From Bacteroides sp. (GTDB lineage: Bacteria; Bacteroidota; Bacteroidia; Bacteroidales; Muribaculaceae): a stretch of DNA of 64,000 bases. The stretch covers positions 62,001 to 126,000 of the forward strand of contig JAAVCX010000028.1 of the NCBI GenBank assembly GCA_014802105.1, in the 5' to 3' direction. A model generated the notes under the pieces. That model ran no database searches. It was not told the origin of the DNA and saw only the letters and a list, made by a program, of their open reading frames with translations. Positions 8,819 through 17,445 of the stretch are shown here, piece after piece; the stretch's first letter is position 1, and the number at the start of each line of letters is the position of its first letter. Position numbers and translations under genes: made by a program.

Positions 8819-10399
8819 GTGACTGAAATCATAGACCTGCGCACTGATCCGCGTACAGCGGCCGAGCCCGGGCGTCTGCTCCGCGCCGTGGCTGAAACAC
8901 TGCGAGTGCCGACATCGAGAGTGAGACATCTGAGGGTTGTGCGTCGTTCGATCGATGCACGCCAGCGCCGGGTGATGGTCAATCTCGGAGTCAAGGTGTG
9001 GCTCGACGAGGAGCCGACCGAAGACTCGCTGATCACTCCCGTGGAGTATCATCGCCTCCCGGAGGATGCTCCCGAGGCCATAGTGGTCGGGGCCGGCCCC
9101 GCGGGACTGTTTGCGGCGCTGAGGCTCATAGAGCTCGGGGTGAGACCCATAGTGCTCGAGAGAGGTAAGGATGTGGATGCACGCAAACGCGACATGGCCG
9201 CTATCTCGCGCGACAATATCGTAGACCCCGATTCAAACTATTGTTTCGGCGAGGGTGGAGCCGGTGCTTATTCAGACGGCAAGCTCTATACGCGCAGCAA
9301 GAAGCGCGGGTCGGTCGACAAGATACTCAATGTGCTGGCTCAGCATGGCGCTTCAGAGGATATATTGATAGATGCCCATCCCCATATAGGTACTGACCGC
9401 CTGCCTCAGGTGATCAAGGCTATACGCAACACTATCATCGGCTGTGGCGGCGAGGTTAAGTTCTCGACACGTGTCGACGGCCTGGTCTTTGACAGCGAGG
9501 GGGAGGTCAACGGAGTGACCACTGTCGCAGGCGAGACCTACAACGGCCCCGTGATACTGGCCACCGGCCACTCGGCGCGCGATATCTATACGATGTTGCT
9601 CGACTCGGGGGTGGAGCTTCAGCCCAAGGGACTGGCTATCGGGGTGCGTCTCGAGCATCCTCAGGAACTTATCGACCGTCTGCGCTATCATTCGCCCGAG
9701 GGGCGCGGACGCTGGCTTCCGGCAGCTGAGTATACGATGCTCACCCGTGTGGACGGTAGGGCCGTCTATTCGTTCTGTATGTGTCCCGGCGGTTATATTA
9801 TCCCGGCCGCCAGCGGCGAGGGTCAGCTTGTGGTCAACGGTATGAGTCCGTCTCACCGCAACGGGCCGAGGGCCAATTCGGGCATGGTTGTAGAGATACT
9901 TCCCGAGGATGTGGCCGGGAACGATGATGAGCGCGAGAACACCCTGCGCATGATGCGCCTGCAGGAGAGGATAGAGCGAGCTTTCTGGGAGGAGGCGGGC
10001 CACACGCAGAACGCTCCGGCTCAGCGGATGACGGATTTTGTCAATTCGCGCGGCTCGTCGACGCTTCCACCTACGTCTTATCCGCCCGGTATACATCCGG
10101 CGCGTATCGATAAGCTGCTCCCCGAGGGGATAGCCCGCAGGCTGCAACAGGGTTTCAGGGAATTTGACCGCAAGAACCGCGGTTTCCTGACTGCGGAGGC
10201 TACGCTGATCGGAGCCGAGACACGCACTTCGTCGCCACTGAGAGTGCCACGCGACGGCGAGACGCTCGCTCATGTCTCGGTCGGCGGGCTCTATCCTTGT
10301 GGCGAGGGTGCGGGCTATGCCGGCGGTATAGTGTCGGCGGCTATCGACGGCGACAATGTGGCTACCGCCGTGGCTGCGAAGCTGGGCAGGAAAGGATAA
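8819..10399 (+). CDS. NAD(P)/FAD-dependent oxidoreductase (FAD-dependent dehydrogenase family)
   Basis: GTG start; PEAIVVGAGPAGLFAALRLIELGVRPIVLERG dinucleotide-binding motif; GGLYPCGEGAGYAGGIVSAAIDG. Confidence 0.88.
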   Translation: MTEIIDLRTDPRTAAEPGRLLRAVAETLRVPTSRVRHLRVVRRSIDARQRRVMVNLGVKVWLDEEPTEDSLITPVEYHRLPEDAPEAIVVGAGPAGLFAALRLIELGVRPIVLERGKDVDARKRDMAAISRDNIVDPDSNYCFGEGGAGAYSDGKLYTRSKKRGSVDKILNVLAQHGASEDILIDAHPHIGTDRLPQVIKAIRNTIIGCGGEVKFSTRVDGLVFDSEGEVNGVTTVAGETYNGPVILATGHSARDIYTMLLDSGVELQPKGLAIGVRLEHPQELIDRLRYHSPEGRGRWLPAAEYTMLTRVDGRAVYSFCMCPGGYIIPAASGEGQLVVNGMSPSHRNGPRANSGMVVEILPEDVAGNDDERENTLRMMRLQERIERAFWEEAGHTQNAPAQRMTDFVNSRGSSTLPPTSYPPGIHPARIDKLLPEGIARRLQQGFREFDRKNRGFLTAEATLIGAETRTSSPLRVPRDGETLAHVSVGGLYPCGEGAGYAGGIVSAAIDGDNVATAVAAKLGRKG

Positions 10400-10490
10400 A
10401 GAGAGTAGTCGAAGCGGGGTGTGGGATATGCCGGTAGCGGATTGATCCACCGGGTGGACGCACGGACTGTGTGGCCCCTGTTGTTATGGC

Positions 10491-10826
10491 TCAGGCCTGG
10501 TCGACGTAGACCTGGGCGTTCTCGTAGCGTACTATCCTGACGCGCGATCCCGCTCCGATGAAGCCTAAGGTGGCCACGGCGTCGAGGGTGTGGGTGCCTA
10601 TTTTCACTTTACCGGCCGGACGCATGTCGGTGAGAGTGACCCCTTCGTGGCCTATGAGCCGTGCCGGGTGCATGTCGACACCGATGAAGCCGTCGTCGTT
10701 GCGCAGCTCGGTGGTGAGGTCGGCGTGGCGGTGAAACCATCGTGGCCCGTGGGGAAAGATCAGCCAGCAGGTCAGAGCCAGCAGAGCCAGCAGGCCTAAT
10801 GAGAGACAGAGGATGATGAAGAGCAT
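10491..10826 (-). CDS. NfeD C-terminal domain-like small membrane protein
   Basis: N-terminal TM helix then IGHEGVTLTDMRPAGKVKIGTHTLDAVATLGFIGAGSRVRIVRYENAQVYV (OB-fold NfeD signature). Confidence 0.75.
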   Translation of the reverse strand: MLFIILCLSLGLLALLALTCWLIFPHGPRWFHRHADLTTELRNDDGFIGVDMHPARLIGHEGVTLTDMRPAGKVKIGTHTLDAVATLGFIGAGSRVRIVRYENAQVYVDQA

Positions 10827-10848
10827 GAGGATTGTCGGATTAAGGTGG

Positions 10849-11934
10849 TCACTTCTTGCGGAAGCTGTTTTTGATCCATCCCGGCACTATGCAGGCACCG
10901 ATGATGAGGTAGATGTAGTAGCTGATGATGCGCCAGAAGAGAGCTATCACCAGAGCCATGGCCGCGCTACCGATGAGGTCGCCGTAATAGGTGGTGAAGA
11001 GCCATTCGCTGATACCGGCACTGCCGGGTGTAGGGCTGACCATGAGTACTACCCACACTACAAACTGCCGGCCGAAGACTACAAGTTGGGGCGCGGAGGG
11101 CACAAAGGCGAGAAAGAGGGCGTTGACCACGAGGTATCTCGAACACCAGGAGAGGGCTGTGCCCGAGAAGGTCTCGAGCCACCATTTCAAGGGTCGGCGC
11201 CTGAGCGATGCTCCGGCGGCCTCCATATTGGCACCGAGGGTGTCGACCTGATCTCTCCATCGTTTCAGAAAACCGAGACTGAAGAGCCTGAGCAGGCCGC
11301 GGTGGATGGCCCGGGGCCTGACGAGTATGCCCAGGAAGAGCAACAGAGTCCAGAGGGCGATGCCGCAATAGACTATCCAGAAGACAGTCTGGAGGCCGGT
11401 GGTGAATGCCGAGTGGTCGAAACCGAAGAGCTCCCTGTAAGGGATCAGCATAATCACAACCGGCACGGAGAGGACAAAAAAGAGTTCGTCGAGAAAGAGG
11501 GTGGTGAGCATCAGGGTGGTGGCTCGTCCCAACTCGATGCCCTCGCGGTTCATGTAGACCATGCCTAAGGCACTTCCTCCGACGGCCGAGGGGGTGACGC
11601 AGGATGTGAACTCACAGAGCATATTGACCTTGATGGCCTGAGCCCAGCTGAGGTCGCGGTCGGTGATAGTCCTGAATCTCCAGCTTAGGCCGAAGTCTCG
11701 GCCTATCATGAAGAGCCAGGCCAGGGCTATGCAGGCTATCACTCGCGGGGTGAAGTCGATCGATCGCCACACCTCGATATTGAACTCGCGGTGAAAGAGC
11801 CATGCGACTACACCCAGACCTATGGCTACGGGCAGGAAGATCTTCCAGGCCAGGTCGAGCGTGCCCCGGGAGGGTGAGGGGGACGGCTGAGGGGAGGGGG
11901 AGGATGCAGGCCCTTTATCGGTGGTCGGTGTCAT
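10849..11934 (-). CDS. Lysylphosphatidylglycerol synthase TM region / UPF0104 flippase-like membrane protein
   Basis: Multiple TM segments; QAIKVNMLCEFTSCVTPSAVGGSALGMVYMNREGI and VSPTPGSAGISEWLF motifs. Confidence 0.82.
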   Translation of the reverse strand: MTPTTDKGPASSPSPQPSPSPSRGTLDLAWKIFLPVAIGLGVVAWLFHREFNIEVWRSIDFTPRVIACIALAWLFMIGRDFGLSWRFRTITDRDLSWAQAIKVNMLCEFTSCVTPSAVGGSALGMVYMNREGIELGRATTLMLTTLFLDELFFVLSVPVVIMLIPYRELFGFDHSAFTTGLQTVFWIVYCGIALWTLLLFLGILVRPRAIHRGLLRLFSLGFLKRWRDQVDTLGANMEAAGASLRRRPLKWWLETFSGTALSWCSRYLVVNALFLAFVPSAPQLVVFGRQFVVWVVLMVSPTPGSAGISEWLFTTYYGDLIGSAAMALVIALFWRIISYYIYLIIGACIVPGWIKNSFRKK

Positions 11935-13099
11935 AGCGTGAGATAATTTCGTCGTAGAGGCCGATGACTTCGTCCATCACGTCGCGCCAGGATCGGCAGA
12001 GGGTCTTGCGGGCCTTGCGGCCGACGCTGATGATGTCGTGGCGTGACAGCGAGGCGATGGCCTGAGAGTAGGCTTCGGGGGTTCGTGAGGCGAGAAATCC
12101 GTTGGAGCCGTGGGTGATGAGTTCGGCGGCTGTGGCACCTTCGGGCAGTATGGCCGGAGTCATCACTGCGGCGGCCTCGCGTACCACCAGGGGCGCGTTG
12201 TCGTAGTAGCTCGGGAAGAGCAACAGATCGGCGGCGGCATAGTGGCGTCTGAGAGTCTCGCGCTCCTCGATGAGCCCCAGGAAAGAGACCTTGTCGCTGA
12301 GGCCCAGCTCGCGAGTGAGCTCTATCATGCAGTCGCGTGCATAGCCTTCGCCGATGAAGGTCATCTGATAGTCGAGGCTATCGGGCAAGAGGGCCAGGGC
12401 TCTGACTATCACTTCTATACCCTTCTCGAGAATGTGCTGTCCCACGAAGAGGAGGCTCAGGGTGGCGGGAGCTATTCCGAGGCGGCGCCGCGAGTCGCTT
12501 TTATAGGCTTCGATGTCGTCAATGCTTTCGGCAAAGTCGTTGCCGTTTTCCACCACTCTCACTTGGCCCCGGTAGCCATACTCCCTGAGGGTTTCCTCGA
12601 CGGCTCTCTGGGGTATCCAGACCTCGGTAGCGCTACTGTAGAAACGGAGTATCTTCCTCATCTGTCTCTCGACCATCCACTCGGGGAGGGAGTGGCGCAG
12701 GTCGGTGCGATATTTGGAGTGGAAGGTGGCTACCAGCGGTACCTGATGGTGGGCGGCCGCGTAGGCGGCCAGTCGTCCCGACGAGAATGGACAGTGGGCG
12801 TGGACTATCCTGAAGGGTGTGTGCCTGAGCCGTCGCCAGATCATGGGGTCGGCTTTGGGGAAGCCGTAGCGATAGGGGTGGCGGTTGTAGATGGGCAGCG
12901 AGACGTAGCGGAATATGTCAAAGTCGGGGTGAGGGGTGGAGACGGGGTTCCAGGGGGTCACCACAGTGACCTTGCGCCCCGACTCCACGAGCCAGCGGCA
13001 ATAATTCTCAACCGTCAGAGTCACACCGTCGATCACGGGTGGAAAACTGTCGTTGAAGAGGCCATAGATCTCGCGGGAGCCGGGGTGCAGATGGTTCAT
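11915..13099 (-). CDS. Glycosyltransferase family 4
   Basis: FNDSFPPVIDGVTLTVENYCRWL...HAHCPFSSGRLAA...FPSYYDNAPLVVREAAA (GT4 donor motif). Confidence 0.9.
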   Translation of the reverse strand: MNHLHPGSREIYGLFNDSFPPVIDGVTLTVENYCRWLVESGRKVTVVTPWNPVSTPHPDFDIFRYVSLPIYNRHPYRYGFPKADPMIWRRLRHTPFRIVHAHCPFSSGRLAAYAAAHHQVPLVATFHSKYRTDLRHSLPEWMVERQMRKILRFYSSATEVWIPQRAVEETLREYGYRGQVRVVENGNDFAESIDDIEAYKSDSRRRLGIAPATLSLLFVGQHILEKGIEVIVRALALLPDSLDYQMTFIGEGYARDCMIELTRELGLSDKVSFLGLIEERETLRRHYAAADLLLFPSYYDNAPLVVREAAAVMTPAILPEGATAAELITHGSNGFLASRTPEAYSQAIASLSRHDIISVGRKARKTLCRSWRDVMDEVIGLYDEIISRYDTDHR

Positions 13100-13141
13100 C
13101 GGTCAGAAAGAGCTGATTAAGAGGTTGCCTTGAAACAATCT

Positions 13142-14590
13142 CTAAGCCTCGCCGTCGATACGCATTTCCTCGTAGTCTTTGGCGATATTGGGCTTTTCGA
13201 GACCGTAGTGGTGGCGTGCATCCATCGCTTTGAGTATAATGCCGAAAATCAGGGCCAGCACTCCGAGCGAAGCGAAGACACACATGGGGGCGGTGTAGTC
13301 ATACTTCATGGGGTCGTCGATGCCGGGGTTGGTGGCGGAGAGCACGTTGCCGATGATGATGGGCACGAAAGCGAGACCGATGTTCTGAACCCAGAAAATC
13401 AGTGAGTAGGCCGATCCGAGGAAACGCTTGTCCATCACCTTGGGCACCGAGGGCCACAGCGAGGCGGGCACCAGCGAGAAGGAGATGCCGAGCACGACGA
13501 TGGCCGAGTAGGTGATCAGTTCGCTGCGGGTGGCGGGGACTACAAAAGCAAAGGTGAGGTGGCACACGATCATGAGGATGGCACCGAAGATCAGCATAGT
13601 GGCGCCCTTGCCTTTGTGGTCGAGAAACCATCCCAGGAATGGGGTCAGGCAGGCTGCACCGATGGGAAACCAGCGGAAGATGTCGGAAGCCTGGGTCTCG
13701 GAGATGCCGAGGTTGCACTGAAGCATATTGGCGGCATAGCGCTGGAAGGGGAAGATGGCCGAGTAGTAGAGCACGCAGAGCATGGCGATGATCCAGAACA
13801 GGCGACTGCTGAAGATGGCGCTGACGTCGCTGAGCTTGAACTCCTCCTCGCTCGACTCCTCCTGAGCCAGGCGGGCTGCGCCCATCTCATGGTCGAGCTT
13901 GGTGTCCATGAAGGTGAAGACTATGTAGCAGAGCAGGCCGATGCAGAGCAGGGCCGAGCAGAAGGCTACGGGGGTCACCACCGAGGGGGTGCCACCCCAG
14001 TCGGCCAGACGGGGCGAGATAGAGAAGATGGCGAAGACGCCAACTCGGGCTATGGCCATCTCGAGGCCCATGGCGAGGGCCATCTCTTTGCCTTCAAACC
14101 ATTTGGCGAGGGCTTTGGACACCGTGATGCCGGCCATCTCACAACCACAGCCAAACACCATGAAGCCCAGAGCGGCGAGTTTGGCCGAGCCGGGCATCAC
14201 TGTCCACCAGGAGCTGAGCCACTGCTCCAGAGCCGTGCCCTCGAAGCCGTCGCTCAGAGCGTAGAGCTTGACCAGGGCACCTCCGACCATCAGCGAAGCC
14301 GAGAGGGTGCCGGTGAAGCGTATGCCCATCTTGTCGAGGATGATGCCGGCGAGTATCAGGAAGCCGAAGACGTTGAGTATATACTCGGCGCCGGCATAGT
14401 AGCCGAAGGCGTCGGGCGACCAGCCGCGCTGGGTCTGGACAAGCGACTGAAGTGGCGACATGACGTCGACAAACATGTAGGCAAAGAGCATCATCGATGC
14501 CACAAGCACGAGGGCTGTCCAGCGTGCCCAAGCCTTGTCGTTGAGCAACTGTTTCACTTGCCCCGTCGCTGACGTTGCGTTAGTTTTCAT
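13142..14590 (-). CDS. MFS transporter
   Basis: 482 aa with about 12 TM segments; MFS-type layout. Confidence 0.85.
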   Translation of the reverse strand: MKTNATSATGQVKQLLNDKAWARWTALVLVASMMLFAYMFVDVMSPLQSLVQTQRGWSPDAFGYYAGAEYILNVFGFLILAGIILDKMGIRFTGTLSASLMVGGALVKLYALSDGFEGTALEQWLSSWWTVMPGSAKLAALGFMVFGCGCEMAGITVSKALAKWFEGKEMALAMGLEMAIARVGVFAIFSISPRLADWGGTPSVVTPVAFCSALLCIGLLCYIVFTFMDTKLDHEMGAARLAQEESSEEEFKLSDVSAIFSSRLFWIIAMLCVLYYSAIFPFQRYAANMLQCNLGISETQASDIFRWFPIGAACLTPFLGWFLDHKGKGATMLIFGAILMIVCHLTFAFVVPATRSELITYSAIVVLGISFSLVPASLWPSVPKVMDKRFLGSAYSLIFWVQNIGLAFVPIIIGNVLSATNPGIDDPMKYDYTAPMCVFASLGVLALIFGIILKAMDARHHYGLEKPNIAKDYEEMRIDGEA

Positions 14591-14603
14591 AGGTGGTGGT
14601 TAA

Positions 14604-14637
14604 TAAGAATGTATTTTAATTAAGAATGTATTTTAAT
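14604..14637. repeat. Perfect 17-bp tandem duplication (TAAGAATGTATTTTAAT x2)
   Basis: Direct reading, immediately upstream of the MFS start. Confidence 0.95.
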
Positions 14638-14712
14638 AATGTGGAATTTGGCTACAAAATTAATATAAATTTAGAATAATTTCCTAATTTCGCGGAGTCA
14701 AAATGTTAATCC

Positions 14713-15840
14713 ATGAACCGTCACCAACCATATACACTCGACCGCACTGTGAGGCTGGTCATCAACTGTGTGCTCTTTGCAGGAGTCATCTGGCTCATCT
14801 CGACACTCAGCGGCGTGTTGCTGCCGTTTCTCGTGGGGTGTCTCGTCGCCTATATACTCGAGCCCTTCGTGCAGTTTAACCGCGCTTTGCTCAATCTGCG
14901 CGGACGAGTGATAGCTACACTGGTGACTCTCTTCGAGGTGTTCTTTTTCATGTGTGTGCTGGGGTATATCTTTATACCTATGATAGTCCATGAGGCCGCC
15001 CAGATGGCGGCTATGCTCAAGACCTATGCTACCTCTGAGCTCACCATACCTTTCATTCCCGAGGGGTTACACGCTTTCCTGAGGCGGCATCTCGACTTCA
15101 ATCTGCTGACTACCATGCTCTCGCGTGAGGAGTGGACACGCATGATCGAGGAGGCTGTCTCGGCGTCGTGGTCGCTGATCAGCGGTTCGATCTCGCTGCT
15201 CATGACGGTTTTCTCGTGGGTGATAGTGCTTCTCTATATAGTCTTCATCATGATTGACTATGAACGTATCTCGCGCGGATTCGGTCATCTTGTCATGCCG
15301 CGTTACAGGCCTGTAGTCTTCAGTGTGGCCCGCGATGTCAAGGAGTCGATGAACCGCTATTTCCGCGGTCAGGCACTGGTGGCGCTCTGTGTCGGGATAC
15401 TTTTCTCGATAGGATTTCTCATCATAGGTTTGCCTTTGGCGGTTGTGCTCGGGCTGTTTATCGGTGTGCTCAATATGGTGCCCTATCTTCAGTTGATCTC
15501 GCTTGTGCCGGCCACTATGATCTGTCTGTTCTGTGCGGTGGAGGGTGATGTGAGCTTCTGGACACTCTTCTGGGAGATGATAGCGGTATATATAATTGTG
15601 CAGGCGATCCAGGATCTGATACTCACTCCGCGCATCATCGGCAAGGCCATGAGCATGAATCCGGCTATAATCTTTTTCTCGCTGTCGGTGTGGGGCACTC
15701 TGCTTGGCATGATAGGGCTTATCATAGCGATACCGCTTACCACTCTGTTGCTCAGCTATTACGATCGCTATATGCTGAGGTCGGAACTGGATGATGATGA
15801 GAAGCCGGAAAAGGGTGAAAGGTTAAGCGATGTTAAATAG
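14713..15840 (+). CDS. AI-2E family transporter
   Basis: LPFLVGCLVAYILEPFVQFNRALLNLRGRVIATL...; C-terminal WGTLLGMIGLIIAIPLTTLLLSYYDRY. Confidence 0.88.
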   Translation: MNRHQPYTLDRTVRLVINCVLFAGVIWLISTLSGVLLPFLVGCLVAYILEPFVQFNRALLNLRGRVIATLVTLFEVFFFMCVLGYIFIPMIVHEAAQMAAMLKTYATSELTIPFIPEGLHAFLRRHLDFNLLTTMLSREEWTRMIEEAVSASWSLISGSISLLMTVFSWVIVLLYIVFIMIDYERISRGFGHLVMPRYRPVVFSVARDVKESMNRYFRGQALVALCVGILFSIGFLIIGLPLAVVLGLFIGVLNMVPYLQLISLVPATMICLFCAVEGDVSFWTLFWEMIAVYIIVQAIQDLILTPRIIGKAMSMNPAIIFFSLSVWGTLLGMIGLIIAIPLTTLLLSYYDRYMLRSELDDDEKPEKGERLSDVK

Positions 15841-15850
15841 CGGTTGAATA

Positions 15851-15882
15851 TTTGCACAGTTCAAAAAAACGCTCTACCTTTG
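15851..15882 (+). promoter_or_regulatory. Putative promoter of tRNA-Pro (TTTG-N20-TACCTTTG)
   Basis: tttg 15851-15854, tacctttg 15875-15882, 31 bp upstream of the tRNA. Confidence 0.65.
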
Positions 15883-15912
15883 CAGAGCAAAAAGCAAAAC
15901 ACAAAGCCTAAT

Positions 15913-15986
15913 CGGGGTGTAGCTCAGTTGGTTAGAGTACGCGTCTGGGGGGCGTGAGGTCGCTAGTTCGAGTCTAGTCACCCCGA
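15913..15986 (+). tRNA. tRNA-Pro (anticodon GGG)
   Basis: Cloverleaf: acceptor CGGGGTG/CACCCCG, D-arm GCTCAGTTGGTTAGAGT, anticodon loop CTGGGGG, T-arm GCTAG-TTCGAGT-CTAGT. Confidence 0.95.
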
Positions 15987-15995
15987 CTGATTAGG

Positions 15996-16038
15996 AAAGA
16001 GAGCCTGTAAGTTTTTTACTTACGGGCTCTTTCTTTTT
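15996..16038 (+). terminator. Rho-independent terminator of tRNA-Pro
   Basis: AGCCTGTAAGT-tttt-ACTTACGGGCT hairpin followed by T-rich tail. Confidence 0.8.
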
Positions 16039-16039
16039 C

Positions 16040-16275
16040 GGCAGTGTGGCATCACCTGACGACAAACCGCTTTGACGCGCGCTTCCGGCAGTGTGGCTTC
16101 ACCTGGCGACAAACCGCTGTGACGCGCGTTTTTTGGCAGTGTGGCATCACCTGGCGACAGACCGCTATGACGCGCGTTTTTGGTAATGTGGCATCACCTG
16201 GCGACAAACCGCTGTGACGCGCGTTTTTGGTAATGTGGCATCACCTGGCGACAAACCGCTTTGACGCGCGCTGAG
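16040..16275. repeat. 47/48-bp tandem repeat array, 5 copies
   Basis: Units 16040-16086, 16087-16134, 16135-16181, 16182-16228, 16229-16275; consensus GGCAGTGTGGCATCACCTGGCGACAAACCGCTGTGACGCGCGTTTTT. Confidence 0.97.
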
Positions 16276-16323
16276 AGAGTAGCGTTTATTATGTCTGATG
16301 TAGTTAAAATTAGTTAAAAATTA

Positions 16324-16352
16324 TTGGAAGGGGTAATTTTTGCGTATATTTG
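16324..16352 (+). promoter_or_regulatory. Putative Bacteroides-type promoter (TTG-N~18-TATATTTG)
   Basis: ttg near 16324, tatatttg 16345-16352, upstream of the 16475 CDS. Confidence 0.6.
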
Positions 16353-16474
16353 TCAGTAATTTGCTCTGGTAGCTGACAGAAAGTCATTATATGGCTTTAA
16401 GCGGTAGAATATCAGAAACACACACATAAATCGATCTGTTCATTACCTTTATTCTATAATCTAAACACAATTTT

Positions 16475-17167
16475 ATGAAGAAAATCTTTACTCTTCTTGC
16501 AGTGGCCGCTATGGCCATCACCGCTAAAGCCGAGCTCACGGTTGTTTCTCTGCCCGTAGATGCAGATGGTAAGATTGATCTGAGCAATGATGTCATTGTA
16601 GACAATGATTATTTCTCGGCCAAGCTCCTCACGTCCAATCCTACCAGCGGAGCCAACGAGTATAAGTATACTACCGTTGAAGGCGGTTCTGACGATGTAA
16701 GTCTTACCAACTGGTTTGAGCTTCGCTCTTCGGTTCCCAGTGCCGATGCACCCCTCGCACCTACGCCCGAGGCGGGCAGATCGGCTGTTCTCGTGACTGT
16801 GAAGAAGGCTGTCACCCTCTATTCTTTTGTACGTACAGGCAACAACAAGAAGATCGAACTCTACTCTGACGCTGTGGCTATGCCTGCAACAAGAATTTAT
16901 GTTGACGACAACGGCAGCAATTATTTCTGGACTACAAGCTGGAGCAATGTGCAGCCCGGCGATTACATCCTGACCGAGTCGGGTGGTACCGGCCGTCTCT
17001 CGGGCTTTGCTTACGAGGCTGGTGCAGAGTCAGGTATCGCCAACGTGATTGCCGACGAGAACGCTCCCGTAGAGTACTACAACCTCCAGGGTGTGCGTGT
17101 AGCCAACCCCGAGCAGGGTCTTTACATCAAGCGTCAGGGCAACAAGGTAGAGAAGGTAGTTCTCTGA
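16475..17167 (+). CDS. Secreted protein with T9SS CTD-like C-terminus
   Basis: Signal peptide MKKIFTLLAVAAMAITAKA; C-terminus YYNLQGVRVANPEQGLYIKRQGNKVEKVVL. Confidence 0.7.
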   Translation: MKKIFTLLAVAAMAITAKAELTVVSLPVDADGKIDLSNDVIVDNDYFSAKLLTSNPTSGANEYKYTTVEGGSDDVSLTNWFELRSSVPSADAPLAPTPEAGRSAVLVTVKKAVTLYSFVRTGNNKKIELYSDAVAMPATRIYVDDNGSNYFWTTSWSNVQPGDYILTESGGTGRLSGFAYEAGAESGIANVIADENAPVEYYNLQGVRVANPEQGLYIKRQGNKVEKVVL

Positions 17168-17230
17168 TTGAACCCCAGTGGTTTGAGCCTATAAACAGTA
17201 GGTCTCAGACTTAATAAAAAGAAATTTCCC

Positions 17231-17266
17231 GGCCCCCCGACGGTGCATGTCACCCTCGGGGGGCTA
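17231..17266. terminator. Strong GC-rich intergenic hairpin, probable terminator of the 16475 gene
   Basis: CCCCCCGAcGGTGcatgtCACCcTCGGGGGG. Confidence 0.7.
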
Positions 17267-17445
17267 ATTGTTCAGACCCCGTTGCCCGGTATTACAAATA
17301 TTGGGGAGCGGGGTAGAAGTGTCGGGGAGGGTCAAACCTTTCGGCACAATTTTTGTTTAATAGATAAAGAGAGCGATCTCAGAGAGCTCTCGACCTCACA
17401 GATTAGTCAACATAAACACATTCACGTTTTAGATATTTCTAAGGT

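Noticed and set aside
16040-16275. Possible CRISPR array
   Set aside because: The whole 47-48-bp unit is conserved; there are no unique spacers and no cas genes in the window.
15913-16275. tRNA-Pro as a genomic-island integration site
   Set aside because: No integrase, no attL/attR-like duplication of the tRNA 3' end recognised; the repeats only weakly resemble the tRNA end (TCACC..GAC).
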